Assembly (NCBI RefSeq): GCF_016919175.1
Contig: NZ_JAFFPU010000075.1
Coordinates: forward strand, 433,032-497,031
Direction: 5' to 3'
Length of the DNA stretch: 64,000 bases
Origin: Leptospira ainlahdjerensis
Lineage (GTDB): Bacteria; Spirochaetota; Leptospiria; Leptospirales; Leptospiraceae
The position numbers and the translations under genes were made by a program. Below are positions 11,392-22,646 of the stretch, one piece after another (positions within the stretch are counted from its first letter, which is position 1; each line of letters opens with the position of its first letter). The notes under the pieces were generated by a model. It was not told the origin of the DNA. It searched no databases and was given only the letters and a program-made list of their open reading frames with translations.

Positions 11392-11823
11392 ATGTTTGAG
11401 AAAACCCATTTCATGAAAACCCAGGATTTACTGGAAAGAGGAATGAATAGTTCCGTTTTGAAGAGAAAAGTAATTTCAGACAATATTGCGAACGCGGATG
11501 TTCCCCATTTTAAGAGGTCTGAAGTAATCTTCGAATCGATGATCAAACGGGCGATCGAATCCGAAAAGATCGAGGCCGTAAAAGAGGTTCCGACTCAGAT
11601 TTCCGATGACCGCCACATTTCATTCTTCAAACCTCTGGATTATCGGGAAGTTCAACCGAAGGCAAATATCGATTATTTGACTACGATGAGAGCGGATGGG
11701 AACAACGTAGACGTCGAGAAAGAGGTCGTAGAAGCATCCAATTCCCAGATGCAATACATGATGATGTCCGAGAGGATCAATCAGAACTACAGAGATCTCA
11801 AACAAGTCATGAGAATGGCTTAA
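11392..11823 (+). CDS. flgB: flagellar basal-body rod protein FlgB
   Basis: Proximal rod subunit of the periplasmic flagellum. The start at 11392 (MFEKTHFMKTQ) follows a GGGGAGAG ribosome-binding site; the GTG at 11347 would add an unusual leader. The N-terminus has the rod-protein signature KRKVISDNIANADVPHFKR near residue 25. The C-terminal NVDVEKEVVEASNSQMQYMMM helix, also conserved in rod proteins, completes the 143-residue protein. First gene of flgB-flgC-fliE. Confidence 0.93.
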   Translation: MFEKTHFMKTQDLLERGMNSSVLKRKVISDNIANADVPHFKRSEVIFESMIKRAIESEKIEAVKEVPTQISDDRHISFFKPLDYREVQPKANIDYLTTMRADGNNVDVEKEVVEASNSQMQYMMMSERINQNYRDLKQVMRMA

Positions 11824-11887
11824 GAACTAAAATATTTTCCTTGAATTGATTTTAATGAGACATAACTTTACCGTTTAGGAAGTAGCC

Positions 11888-12349
11888 ATGGGACTTTTTT
11901 CTTCAATCAACATTTCCGCAACAGGCTTATCCGCGCAGAGATTGCGAATGGATGTGATTTCCAACAACATCGCAAACTCGACAACCACGAGAAATACGAA
12001 TGGAGACGGACCGTTCCGAAGGGACAGAGTTGTCATGACTCCGGTCAATCTAAGAACCAGATGGAATAGTCCTGTGTATCCGTTCGGAGTTTCTCCCGGG
12101 GAAGGAAAAGGTGTAAAGGTGATGAAGATAGAAAAGGATATGACTCCTCTTCGTTTGGTTTACGACCCGACTCACCCGGACTCGATTCAGATCGGACCAA
12201 AAAAAGGATACGTCGAAATGCCGAACGTCAATATCGTCACTGAGATGACGGATATGATCTCGGCTTCCAGATCTTATGAAGCAAACGTACAGATGATCAA
12301 CGGATCCAAAGCGATGTTTAACAAAGCCTTGGAAATAGGTAGGGCATAA
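11888..12349 (+). CDS. flgC: flagellar basal-body rod protein FlgC
   Basis: Rod protein with the N-terminal signature SATGLSAQRLRMDVISNNIAN, a central PFRRDRVVM segment and the C-terminal YVEMPNVNIVTEMTDMISAS followed by RSYEANVQM that defines FlgC. The length of 153 residues is normal. It has an AGGAAGTAG ribosome-binding site, with fliE 2 bp downstream. Confidence 0.95.
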   Translation: MGLFSSINISATGLSAQRLRMDVISNNIANSTTTRNTNGDGPFRRDRVVMTPVNLRTRWNSPVYPFGVSPGEGKGVKVMKIEKDMTPLRLVYDPTHPDSIQIGPKKGYVEMPNVNIVTEMTDMISASRSYEANVQMINGSKAMFNKALEIGRA

Positions 12350-12351
12350 TC

Positions 12352-12735
12352 ATGGAAATCAATTCTAATTCTTCACTCTGGTATACTTATAATTCCGGTT
12401 ACAATGGCGGCAAAGCGCATCCATTAACTCCGAAAGGTGACAAAGTAAACGTGTTCACTACGGAAGATAGACATTACAAAGATGTAAAGCAACCGGTCTC
12501 TCCCGATTACGTCGCCGAGAGCTTTTCGGAAGCCATGAAGAATGCGATGACTTCGGTAAACGATCTTCAAGTGGAAGCGGACGAGCTGACTCAAAAGATG
12601 GTTTTCGATCCGAATTCGGTGGACGCTCATGAAGTGATGATCGCTTCCGAAAAAGCGAGAGTGGCTCTCACGTTCACAAAGACGATCGCAGACGGAGTTG
12701 TTCGCGCCTACAGAGAATTGACTTCTCTGAGATAA
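12352..12735 (+). CDS. fliE: flagellar hook-basal body complex protein FliE
   Basis: Joins the MS ring to the rod. The protein (127 residues) has a variable N-terminus and the family C-terminus: FSEAMKNAMTSVNDLQVEAD, SVDAHEVMIASEKARVALTF and TKTIADGVVRAYRELTSLR. The start is 2 bp after flgC, implying coupled translation. In several other spirochaetes fliF follows fliE directly; here a terminator does. Confidence 0.93.
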   Translation: MEINSNSSLWYTYNSGYNGGKAHPLTPKGDKVNVFTTEDRHYKDVKQPVSPDYVAESFSEAMKNAMTSVNDLQVEADELTQKMVFDPNSVDAHEVMIASEKARVALTFTKTIADGVVRAYRELTSLR

Positions 12736-12807
12736 AAAATCAAACGAAAAGCAAACGTCAATCTTTAAGTTTTTAGTAACACTACAAACTCGATTTCTTA
12801 TGGTTTC

Positions 12808-12833
12808 CAAAGGGTCGAAATAGACCCTTTTAA
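12808..12833 (+). terminator. rho-independent terminator after fliE
   Basis: AAAGGGTC (12809-12816) and GACCCTTT (12823-12830) form an 8-bp stem around GAAATA, followed by a short T stretch. It closes the flgB-flgC-fliE unit. Confidence 0.7.
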
Positions 12834-12975
12834 GAATATCGGCCACCACAATAATACAAACAACATTTCTTAATTCCGTATTATTGCGTTTGTTACACTG
12901 TAACTGAATCAGTAGATGCAAATAATTTCAAAAATTAAAATGTGATTTATTTATAATATTTTAATTGATAAATGA

Positions 12976-13006
12976 AAGCCTAACGTAAATTCCGTTATTT
13001 AGGCTT
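12976..13006 (+). promoter_or_regulatory. 8-bp inverted repeat in the upstream region of the lipoprotein at 13035
   Basis: AAGCCTAA (12976-12983) and TTAGGCTT (12999-13006) are perfect inverted copies separated by 15 bases and end 28 bases before the ATG. This may be an operator or a 5'-untranslated hairpin. AT-rich sequence with TATAAT lies just upstream (about 12952). Confidence 0.4.
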
Positions 13007-13034
13007 AGTATTTCACTAACCAAAAAGGAAAAAA

Positions 13035-13568
13035 ATGAATAAGAAACTATTGTGTTTACTCATCGTCGTTGCACTTGGAAATTGCGCGTTTCCCGCAACT
13101 AGAGAAGGTATGAAAGTAGCAGACTACAAATCCCCGAATAAAGTAGGAGATAAAATCTTTGTAGAGCAATCAACGGGAGGAAGTACCACTCTTCCATTCT
13201 GGAAATCTAAAATTTCCGATGAGAATTTTACGGCGGCAGTTAAGGACTCTATCGTAGAAGCCAATCTTTTTGAAAAAATTGAAGAAACACTTGGCGACAA
13301 TTGGAATTTAAAAATCGAAATCGTCGACGTGGATCAGCCTACTTTCGGAACAACTTTTAAAGTAAATACAAAAGTTAAATATACACTTCGCAAAAAAGAC
13401 GAAGTTATCAAAGAAGCTTTGATTGACGTTTCCGGAGAGGCGACGATGAGTGATGCGTTGATTGGCGTAGTTAGATTGCGTCTTGCAAACGAAAATGCGG
13501 CTCGTTCGAACATTCGTAAATTCTTAGAGGAAGTTTCGACGATTTCTCCCGTTAAAAAGAAAAAATAA
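13035..13568 (+). CDS. lipoprotein of unknown function
   Basis: The signal peptide KLLCLLIVVALGNC gives a lipobox with lipidated Cys17. The mature protein (about 160 residues) has a mixed fold with LFEKIEETLGDNWNLKIEIVDV and KVNTKVKYTLRKKD strands and a Lys-rich tail. An AAAAAGG ribosome-binding site precedes the ATG. It has its own upstream inverted repeat and its own terminator, so it is a single-gene unit. I do not recognise the family. Confidence 0.75.
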   Translation: MNKKLLCLLIVVALGNCAFPATREGMKVADYKSPNKVGDKIFVEQSTGGSTTLPFWKSKISDENFTAAVKDSIVEANLFEKIEETLGDNWNLKIEIVDVDQPTFGTTFKVNTKVKYTLRKKDEVIKEALIDVSGEATMSDALIGVVRLRLANENAARSNIRKFLEEVSTISPVKKKK

Positions 13569-13578
13569 ATCTCTTTTT

Positions 13579-13627
13579 AGGGTTGAAAGCTGTTTAGAAA
13601 AAAATTGCTAAACGACTTTCAACCTTT
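13579..13627 (+). terminator. rho-independent terminator after the lipoprotein gene
   Basis: GGTTGAAAG...TTTAG and CTAAA...CTTTCAACC pair over about 15 bp with one small internal mismatch around an A-rich loop, followed by TTTCCTCTTC. Nearest feature upstream is the stop at 13568. Confidence 0.75.
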
Positions 13628-13801
13628 CCTCTTCAATTAAGGGGGTCCTTAAACTCAAAGCCTCATCGCTAATTTTTATATTTCATTTCGGCTGACACTT
13701 TCATTCCATCGCGCGTTGAACGGGTTTTTGATTTTCTTCAAACATATCGGAAACGAACTTTCGAAAACAGTCGAACCTCCGCGTTTCTAAGAAGAATGAA
13801 T

Positions 13802-14944
13802 TCATTTCAAGAACGTTCCATCCAATCTGTTCAGCAAAGAATCTACGTCGAAGGCGCTGTTACTCACGATAATCACGGTAGCGATTTTTTCCTTCGGATA
13901 AATTCTTAACTCGCCGTGAAATCCCGCGCCTCCCCCTTCCTTGAAATAATATATCCTTTCGTTTACGGCTCCGATATGAAAACCCAAGCTCATTTCGATT
14001 GGCTCTCCCTTCGAGGTTTTTTGCCGTTCAAATAGGAGATGTTTTTCCTTTTTTCCTAAAAGTTTCGAATTCTCCTTTAACAAATCCTGGAGAATTTTCG
14101 ATACAGCTTGGGCCGAAGCAATCATCCCGCCAAAAGATGCTCCGTTCATATAATGGTCGTTCATCGCCAACCATCCGTTTTCATATCGACCGATGAATTT
14201 TTTATCCACCAAAAACGATTTTAAAAAATCGAACAGGGACCATTCCCTTAAATAACCCTTCGCGTGATACAAAGAATCCGGTATGATAAAATCCGCCTCC
14301 TTTTCCTTTAGACCCAATCGTTTCAAAATATGAGTCCGAACGTATTCTTCAAAAGAGATTCCCGAAACCTTTGTTATGATTCTTCCTAAAAGCCAATAGG
14401 ATATATTAGAATAACGGTATTTAAAGCCAGGACGAAATTCCAATTTCGGATGTTCGGCTAAAATAGAAGCGAGATCGGCTTGCTCGTCAAAACGATCGTG
14501 CTCTTCTCGAAGATGAACCCATCTCAAGGGAATTGGATTCGGAATTCCGGAAGTTTGCGACAAAAGATGACGGACCTTGACCTCCTTACCATAAGGGATT
14601 TCGGGAAGATATTTAACAACCGGGTCATCAAGAAAAATCTTTTCCTCCCCGACCAACTGAAGGATCGAAATCGCAGTGATCACTTTTGTCATCGAGTAAA
14701 TCATCATCGTCGTCCGATTTGTGATCTTAGAATTTTTCGCGATATCGGAAAGGCCTTCGCTGAAGTTAAACAGTTCAGATTCGGGGCTGACGACCACGTA
14801 TTGAAAAGCCGGAAATTCTCCGCTTTGGATCTGTGCCCGTAAGAATTTTTTTATAGACTCGTTTCCATCGAACGGCTGCTCTTTCATATATCTTCCGCAA
14901 TGACAAAAAAAGAATAGAATGAACGGATAAAGGAAAAATCGCAT
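13802..14944 (-). CDS. serine beta-lactamase-like lipoprotein (class C / esterase type)
   Basis: The N-terminus is hydrophobic with two cysteines, FFFCHC; Cys16 is the likelier lipidation site. The penicillin-binding fold shows Ser84-Met-Thr-Lys87 (SxxK nucleophile motif), the tyrosine motif YSN in YRYSNISYWLLG and a C-terminal HGELRIYP strand in place of the KTG box. The 380-residue length and HLLSQTSGIPNP block fit the family of esterases and D-aminopeptidases related to AmpC. True beta-lactamase activity is not implied. Single gene, followed by a gap before the terminator of 13579. Confidence 0.85.
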   Translation of the reverse strand: MRFFLYPFILFFFCHCGRYMKEQPFDGNESIKKFLRAQIQSGEFPAFQYVVVSPESELFNFSEGLSDIAKNSKITNRTTMMIYSMTKVITAISILQLVGEEKIFLDDPVVKYLPEIPYGKEVKVRHLLSQTSGIPNPIPLRWVHLREEHDRFDEQADLASILAEHPKLEFRPGFKYRYSNISYWLLGRIITKVSGISFEEYVRTHILKRLGLKEKEADFIIPDSLYHAKGYLREWSLFDFLKSFLVDKKFIGRYENGWLAMNDHYMNGASFGGMIASAQAVSKILQDLLKENSKLLGKKEKHLLFERQKTSKGEPIEMSLGFHIGAVNERIYYFKEGGGAGFHGELRIYPKEKIATVIIVSNSAFDVDSLLNRLDGTFLK

Positions 14945-15172
14945 CTATCTACTGTTTACTTTATTCTATCAATACTAAAAAAGAAATTCAGAAGGAAAGC
15001 CAAGTTGAAAATTTTTCAAAATCTTTTGATCAAGTTCTGGCGCAAGCATTTTACAAATCGACACAAAAAAGATCGATTATCAATCCACAATATTATTATT
15101 TTTTAAATTAGCCTCTCCTATACTTTTCCAATATTGTCTTACCCGTAAGTTGTCTGAGTCGGACGAAAATCT

Positions 15173-15320
15173 GTCGGAACTCCGACGCTCTTCCGTGAAA
15201 GTCCGTGCGCCCCGCCCAAATTTCGGGTGGAGGGGTGGGTGGTGGAAAAATTCCGCAGACTTTCCTCTATCATAAAATTACACTTTTTGCAAGAAAAAAT
15301 TCTCATGTAGGAACTCCAAC
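15173..15320. repeat. dispersed ~148-bp repeat, copy B (minus orientation)
   Basis: Starts with GTCGGAACTCCGAC (15173-15186) and ends with GTAGGAACTCCAAC (15307-15320), the reverse complements of the ends of copies A and D. Shared internal blocks in reverse orientation are CGCCCCGCCCAAATTTCGGGTGG, ATAAAATTACACTTTTTGCAAG and GACTTTCC. The similarity runs on past 15320 for at least 30 bp. Confidence 0.8.
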
Positions 15321-15384
15321 AAAACTCATGCCCCGTGACGATCCTTGTTATATCTCCTCTCAACTTTTGGGTAAGGTTATGCAA

Positions 15385-15490
15385 ATTTCGGGCAGCGGGG
15401 CGGGTGGCGGAAAAATTCCGGGCAGACTTTCCCTCCATAATAAAATTACACTTTTTGCAAGTAACAAGTTTCGCATGTGGGAACTCCCAC
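15385..15490. repeat. dispersed repeat, partial copy C (minus orientation)
   Basis: A second, shorter copy lying directly after copy B in the same orientation: GGCGGGTGGCGGAAAAATTCC, then CATAATAAAATTACACTTTT and the terminal palindrome GTGGGAACTCCCAC (15477-15490). It lacks the GTCGGA end, so it is truncated at one side. The flanking sequence 15030-15172 and 15491-15618 contains no gene I can support. Confidence 0.7.
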
Positions 15491-15618
15491 AAAACCTCTA
15501 TTGAGATTTTGTGGATTCTAAATAACCTTCCGACTTCACGCGTAAGTTAGTCGATCAGTCGCCTTGGCACGCCATACAATATAAGCGTATTGAATGTAAC
15601 GTTTCCTTCAAATTCTAA

Positions 15619-17292
<1,674 letters not shown>

Positions 17293-17453
17293 TCTAAAAT
17301 ACTCCTTTTCATCTCCGGAAGAGAAAGCAGTCGTTTGACCAGGGGATAGGCTATCATCAAGCATTCTATCGCGACAAGGATTTTTCCCGATCCGGAGACT
17401 TCTTTCCGAGAAGAAAGTTGATCCCCAAACTCCCCTTTGCAACCTTATCCTAT

Positions 17454-18551
17454 ATGTATCAATTCCAGGAAAGAATTTACAATTTCGGCGCGGGACCGGC
17501 CATGCTACCCAACGAAGTAATGGAAATCGCGGCGGCCGAATTCTTAAATTATAAGGGCTCCGGAATGTCCATTATGGAAGTGAGTCACAGAGAACCTCTC
17601 TTCGAGGACGTCCTCAAAGAAGCGGAGTCTCTCTTACGCACTCTCTTAAATATCGGAGACGATTATTCGATCGCGTTCTTTTCAGGAGGAGCCACGCTTC
17701 ATTTTTCCGCCCTCCCGCTCAATCTTCTCAAAGAAGGAGAAAGTTTCGACATTGCTCACACCGGAATCTGGACAAAAAGAGCCTGGGAAGAAGGACTCAA
17801 GTTCAACGGAGTCAACGTGATCTATGACGCGACTGAAAACAAATTCACGGAAGTTCCGCTTCTTCTCGATGAAAGCAAGCTTTCAGGAAAAGGAAAGTAT
17901 CTTCATATCACCTCCAACAATACGATTTATGGAACCCAATATTCTGAGATTCCAAAGATCAAACAAATTCCCCTTGTAGCCGATATGACGAGCGAACTAC
18001 TCTCCCGCAGAATCGACATAAAAGATTTCGGAGTTATCTTCGCAGGCGCGCAAAAGAATATCGGGCCTTCCGGTCTGAGCGTATTGATCATTCGAAACGA
18101 TTTGATCGGAATCTCCGGAAGAAAAATTCCGGTTCTTTTGGATTACGAGGTGATGACAAAGAATAAGTCGCTCTACAACACGCCGGCGACCTATTCCATT
18201 TATATCGCGAAGCTGGTCTTCGAGTGGTTGTTAAAACTCGGAGGAGTGGAAGCCATTGAAAAAGTGAACGAACAAAAAGCGAAGTTGTTATACGACTTCA
18301 TCGATATGTCCTCTCTATATACTTGTCCCGTTCAGAAACGGGCTCGTTCCCGGATGAACGCCGTTTTTCTACTGAAGGATAAGAATCTCGACGCAAAATT
18401 TTTGGACGAAGCTGAAAAGAACGGCCTTCACGGTTTGGCGGGGCATAGATTGGTCGGCGGGTTTCGCGCTTCGATCTACAACTCTATGCCTCTCGCCGGA
18501 GTTCAAAAACTCATTTCCTTTATGAAAGAATTTGAATCTAAGGCGAAATGA
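17454..18551 (+). CDS. serC: phosphoserine aminotransferase SerC
   Basis: Pyridoxal-phosphate enzyme that makes 3-phosphoserine from 3-phosphohydroxypyruvate and glutamate in serine synthesis. Recognised by [14 protein letters not shown] at the N-terminus, [30 protein letters not shown], and [17 protein letters not shown] with the PLP-binding lysine. Start at 17454 (MYQFQER), in line with the conserved N-terminus; the upstream TTG at 17418 would add 12 poorly conserved residues. The next gene overlaps its stop by ATGA. Confidence 0.95.
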   Translation: MYQFQERIYNFGAGPAMLPNEVMEIAAAEFLNYKGSGMSIMEVSHREPLFEDVLKEAESLLRTLLNIGDDYSIAFFSGGATLHFSALPLNLLKEGESFDIAHTGIWTKRAWEEGLKFNGVNVIYDATENKFTEVPLLLDESKLSGKGKYLHITSNNTIYGTQYSEIPKIKQIPLVADMTSELLSRRIDIKDFGVIFAGAQKNIGPSGLSVLIIRNDLIGISGRKIPVLLDYEVMTKNKSLYNTPATYSIYIAKLVFEWLLKLGGVEAIEKVNEQKAKLLYDFIDMSSLYTCPVQKRARSRMNAVFLLKDKNLDAKFLDEAEKNGLHGLAGHRLVGGFRASIYNSMPLAGVQKLISFMKEFESKAK

Positions 18552-19135
18552 AAAATCTGCGATTCAGAAGAATTCTTTACATCCTTATCTTTCTGGGATT
18601 CGCATCCGGTCGCCTCAACGCTTCCGGATTAAACTTTCTCACACAACTTCCGATTCAGGATTGTTTTACAAACGAAGCAGCGTCTTCGGAGCTTTCCAAT
18701 CTTTTTAAATCCACGGTATCTTTGGAGGAGAAAAAAAGGATCGCGGAAACAATCGCTTACAAGGAAGGACTTACCCGATTTCAATCGGTGAACTGTATTC
18801 AAAACAAAAAATTCAGCGAAGAGGAATATTCGATTCTATTTTCGGATTGGAACCGTCAACTCGCGAACTACGACGAATTGAATTCTTATTACGAAAACTA
18901 TGTTCTTTCGGATGAAAAAACGAGATCCCTCAATTCTATAGAATGGGAACTACTCACAACCCATCTCAAACAAAAACGCGAACTTCTCACAAGATTGAAC
19001 GACGCGACTACGTATTCTCTCAAAGGAGAGAAGGTCTCGGAAGAGAACTTTTCAATGATCTATCTTTCCCTCTTCTTACTCCAGGTTGAGTTTTGGGACG
19101 CGATGCCCAAGGCTTATAAAGAATCCGTTTTGTAG
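18548..19135 (+). CDS. secreted helical protein of unknown function
   Basis: Overlaps the serC stop in an ATGA, so its translation is coupled to serC. It has an N-terminal signal peptide ([17 protein letters not shown]) and a mature part of about 170 residues that is almost entirely helical, with two cysteines (FTNEA preceded by DCF, and VNCIQ). I recognise no domain. It is probably exported to the periplasm. Confidence 0.7.
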   Translation: MKNLRFRRILYILIFLGFASGRLNASGLNFLTQLPIQDCFTNEAASSELSNLFKSTVSLEEKKRIAETIAYKEGLTRFQSVNCIQNKKFSEEEYSILFSDWNRQLANYDELNSYYENYVLSDEKTRSLNSIEWELLTTHLKQKRELLTRLNDATTYSLKGEKVSEENFSMIYLSLFLLQVEFWDAMPKAYKESVL

Positions 19136-19220
19136 AATTCCACGAATCTCCCTTTTGACGATAAAACAAAGAATTATTTGCTTGAATCCTGAGTTCGGTC
19201 GGGACATAAACAAATATAGA

Positions 19221-19660
<440 letters not shown>

Positions 19661-19671
19661 TCGAAAACCGG

Positions 19672-21459
19672 ATGGGATGGATTACGAATTATAAAACCAC
19701 GTTAGTCGCCCTTCCGACTTTTCTCTTTTTTTCTCTTTCCTTTTTTCCTATTTTTCCCGAAACTAAGATTCTTTCTCTAAACGATCTTCAGAGAAACGGT
19801 TTGGAACTTTCGGGGAAAAATGGGGAACAAAAAACTCTTAAACTTCAAACCCGAGATCGAAGTTTCGGATCCGATCTCTATCTCAGTTTTGATTCCGGAG
19901 AACCGGCCAACCTAAAAGATATATCAGGAAATTATAAAGTTCTTTCCTCTTCCTTTCTTCCGGATTCCGAAAACGTCCTCCACGCAAAAAGAAGCGCTCG
20001 ATTTTCCGGAAAAAGAACGGGAATCAGAATCGCACATTCCAACGCGGGAGTTCTTACTTCCAAAGACCTTACCGAAGAATTTTACATCGCTTTCAGCATT
20101 CTTCCGGGAACCGTTGAAAAAGACGCGACCTTAATTTCGAAACTTTATGAAACCTCGGGAAGTACGTTCGGTTGGGATCTCAAAATCGCGGATGATAAGT
20201 TAAAAGCGGGGTTTTATTCTTTTTTTGAAACCGAAGAAAAAAGATTCCTTTCCCTTCAACTTGTCTCGAACACGATTCTCAAAAAAAATCAGTGGAATCG
20301 AATTCTTCTCTATTTCAATCCTTCGGAAAGAGAAATCGTTTTATATCTGAATGGAAAAGAATCCGCAAGAGGATCGATTCCCGCGAATAAAAATCTGATA
20401 AGAATGGGGTTTCACCCCGAAGACACGACTTCGTTTCGAATCGCGAGCTCTTATTACGGATGGATGGAAAACTTCGCCGTATTCCGAGGAAAACCGAATC
20501 CGAATGCGGAAGACGTTTCTTTCCCGATACAAGATTTCGACCCGGACACGCACACAACCCAGTCGAAATTCGGAACTGCAATTTCTCCGGTTTACAAAAG
20601 CAAATATTCCAGCGCTTTTTTGGAAGAAATCGAAATCAAAGCGAGCATTCCAAAATCTTCGGCAATGGAACTTTACTTCCGCGTATCTCCTACGGTTTTT
20701 CATCCGACTTCGGAAGGACCGGCTTGGATCGCAGTAGACTTAAGAAAATTAGAATCTTTTAAACTGGATTCGTTGGACCCTGATTTATATCGAATCTCTC
20801 TCAAAAATTCCCTAAGGAAGTTTTTAGGCATTTCCGAAAACAAGGAAGATCTTCTTCCGTTTCGTTACTATCAATGGAGAGTCAAGTTTAAGTCCGACGC
20901 GGGCGGAAACCAAACTCCTGAGCTGAAAAATATTGCCCTCACCTATCGCGAGACAAATCCCCCCGTTCGTCCGCTCGGCTTAATGGTTTCTGACAATTCA
21001 ATCGACGATTCCGGACCGAGCGTCTGCTTGACTTGGAAGTCCAACCCGGAACGAGACGTGATCAACGGAGGCGGATATTTCATTCACTACGGAATCCATC
21101 CGGACCGAATGGTCGGAATCATTCGGGGAACCTACCCTTTGACAAACGAGGCCCCGAATAAAAAAACGAGGTCCAAACATCCTGCCTCGGACTATCTGGA
21201 TCCGATCACCGGTTTGCCGGAAGGTAAAAATGCAAGCAATATTCAAGAATATTATAATAAACTCAATACTTGTGTGGATAATCGGATCATTTCCCTGAAC
21301 GCGGAAATTCTTTTGGAAAAGAATCAGCTCTTTTTAAAAAAGGGCACTACCTATTATTTTAGAATCAGCGCGTACAACAAGGCTTATCATTTCCAAACTG
21401 GAAAGGATCAAGTTTCGAGCTTAAGTGATCCCGTTGAAGTTTATTTCCTGAGCGAGTAA
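19672..21459 (+). CDS. secreted protein with LamG-like and FN3-like domains
   Basis: Start at ATG 19672 (MGWITNYKTT), 12 bp after rpiB; an upstream frame overlapping rpiB is discounted. A signal peptide (about residues 9-29) precedes a region resembling a concanavalin/LamG-type sandwich (SARFSGKRTGIRIAHSNAG, FYIAFSILPGTV, QWNRILLYFNPSEREIVLYLNG) and a C-terminal fibronectin-type segment (VCLTWKSNPERDVINGGGYFIHYG). Such proteins bind glycans or matrix. The last bases overlap the convergent gene at 21421 by 39 bp. Confidence 0.75.
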   Translation: MGWITNYKTTLVALPTFLFFSLSFFPIFPETKILSLNDLQRNGLELSGKNGEQKTLKLQTRDRSFGSDLYLSFDSGEPANLKDISGNYKVLSSSFLPDSENVLHAKRSARFSGKRTGIRIAHSNAGVLTSKDLTEEFYIAFSILPGTVEKDATLISKLYETSGSTFGWDLKIADDKLKAGFYSFFETEEKRFLSLQLVSNTILKKNQWNRILLYFNPSEREIVLYLNGKESARGSIPANKNLIRMGFHPEDTTSFRIASSYYGWMENFAVFRGKPNPNAEDVSFPIQDFDPDTHTTQSKFGTAISPVYKSKYSSAFLEEIEIKASIPKSSAMELYFRVSPTVFHPTSEGPAWIAVDLRKLESFKLDSLDPDLYRISLKNSLRKFLGISENKEDLLPFRYYQWRVKFKSDAGGNQTPELKNIALTYRETNPPVRPLGLMVSDNSIDDSGPSVCLTWKSNPERDVINGGGYFIHYGIHPDRMVGIIRGTYPLTNEAPNKKTRSKHPASDYLDPITGLPEGKNASNIQEYYNKLNTCVDNRIISLNAEILLEKNQLFLKKGTTYYFRISAYNKAYHFQTGKDQVSSLSDPVEVYFLSE

Positions 21460-21837
21460 AACCTTGATCATCTTCTGATTCGGGAGATTTTTTTCGATCG
21501 TGATAAAACCGTCCAAATCCTTTTCAATCGCGACCGCAATCTCGTTCCAAATCCAATCTGCGTTTCCGAATTCTTTGGACAATTTCTGAGCCAAGGAAAG
21601 ATTTTCGGATTTAAAATCCAAAATTTCCAGACAAAGACGTTTCACCTGAGTCCAGATAATATCCTTCTGCATCGGATCCTTTTGTTTTTCCAAAATCGGA
21701 AGAATTGAAATCGTCCCCGTATAAAATAAGTGCTGTTCTCTGATTAGATTCCCGATCGATTCGAGAAGAATCGTTTTCTGATCGGGAGCGCCTTCGATCA
21801 AAGATTCCAGTAACGATTTTGAAAGATAATATCTCAT
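21421..21837 (-). CDS. PIN-like protein, catalytic acids degenerate, toxin-type partner
   Basis: 138 residues with a PIN-domain plan: a first strand MRYYLSKSLLESLIEG where active PIN nucleases have an aspartate (for example YLDTS), a central LCLEILDFKSENLSLAQKLS block, ADWIWNEIAVAIEKD at the third acidic site and DGFITIEKNL at the end where a T-x-D is usual. The first aspartate is serine and the last is glutamate, so RNase activity may be lost. It is translated with the ribbon-helix-helix gene (4-bp overlap), as in VapBC pairs. Family assignment moderate. Confidence 0.5.
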   Translation of the reverse strand: MRYYLSKSLLESLIEGAPDQKTILLESIGNLIREQHLFYTGTISILPILEKQKDPMQKDIIWTQVKRLCLEILDFKSENLSLAQKLSKEFGNADWIWNEIAVAIEKDLDGFITIEKNLPNQKMIKVLLAQEINFNGIT

Positions 21838-22028
21838 TCTTCTTTAATACTCGTTAGAATGTTGAGCGCTTCCAGACGTTCGTACGAATCGGAGCGATAG
21901 ACTTCGTTCCTCAAAGAAAGTCTTAACATCTCTCCCGCTGAAAGATTTCTTTTTTCGGCTTCGTTTTTTAAAAGTTCGAGTTCTTCTTCCGTCATGAGTA
22001 GCTGAAATCGTTTGTCTACTCTCGCCAT
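21834..22028 (-). CDS. ribbon-helix-helix antitoxin-like protein
   Basis: A 64-residue protein with MARVDKRFQLLMTEEELELLKNEAEKRNLS and AGEMLRLSLRN: one beta-strand then two helices, the shape of a ribbon-helix-helix DNA-binding protein. The start is the ATG at 22028, overlapping the upstream stop by one base (TGATG). It overlaps the following PIN-like gene by four bases. Likely an antitoxin and autorepressor of the pair. Confidence 0.6.
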   Translation of the reverse strand: MARVDKRFQLLMTEEELELLKNEAEKRNLSAGEMLRLSLRNEVYRSDSYERLEALNILTSIKEE

Positions 22029-22630
22029 CAATTTTCCTCTCTCATTTCTTTATCATTCTTGAGAAACATTCTAAAATAAATATCCGCATCCTTCAACTGA
22101 CCCAACGCTTGATAGATACTCGCGATATTGTAGTTCGCTTCGTTGAGTCGAAAATCGTACTTGAAAGCCTTTTTAAAAATTTGAACGGCTCTGTCGTCTC
22201 GTCCCGCATACCATTCCGACATAGCCCATAAAAAATGCCATTTCCCAAGATCTGGATCGCGCGGAGTCGCTTGTGCGAGATATTCCAAAACTTCTTCGAA
22301 AATTTTTGCGGATTGAAGATAATTTTCCCGAATCTTTTTGAGCTTCTCCATTCTCGAAAAAACATCCTCTGCGTGTCCAGGTAATTCCAAATCCTTACGA
22401 TAAAATAAGGCTCTCGCATACCAGAGTTTAAAAGTGAGATCGGATGGATTTTTTTCCACGTATTTCTCAAGATAAGGAATCGATTCCGTGGTTTCTTCCT
22501 TTTCGTTCATCTTGAGAATTTTTTCTTTCGCGGCCCGATTCCACTCCTTTCGATTCTCCTCGTTGGAAACAAGTGTTTGAAAAGAAACCGCGAATAGAAT
22601 CAGAAGAATCGTAAAACGAGAGTGATTCAT
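22028..22630 (-). CDS. secreted TPR protein
   Basis: Start at 22630 (MNHSRFTILLILFAVSF), a signal peptide. The mature part has about four TPR units, including FRLNEANYNIASIYQALG near the C-terminus and HFLWAMSEWYAGRDDRA before it. It lies directly downstream of the large membrane protein (22647) and upstream of the RHH/PIN pair, with which it overlaps by one base. All five minus-strand genes from 25696 to 21421 therefore form one tight operon. Confidence 0.75.
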   Translation of the reverse strand: MNHSRFTILLILFAVSFQTLVSNEENRKEWNRAAKEKILKMNEKEETTESIPYLEKYVEKNPSDLTFKLWYARALFYRKDLELPGHAEDVFSRMEKLKKIRENYLQSAKIFEEVLEYLAQATPRDPDLGKWHFLWAMSEWYAGRDDRAVQIFKKAFKYDFRLNEANYNIASIYQALGQLKDADIYFRMFLKNDKEMREEN

Positions 22631-22646
22631 CGTTTCGGAACAATTC

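Noticed and set aside
15139..15550. Frames inside repeat copies B and C
   Set aside because: Derived from the repeat sequence; the same frames are not shared by copies A and D.
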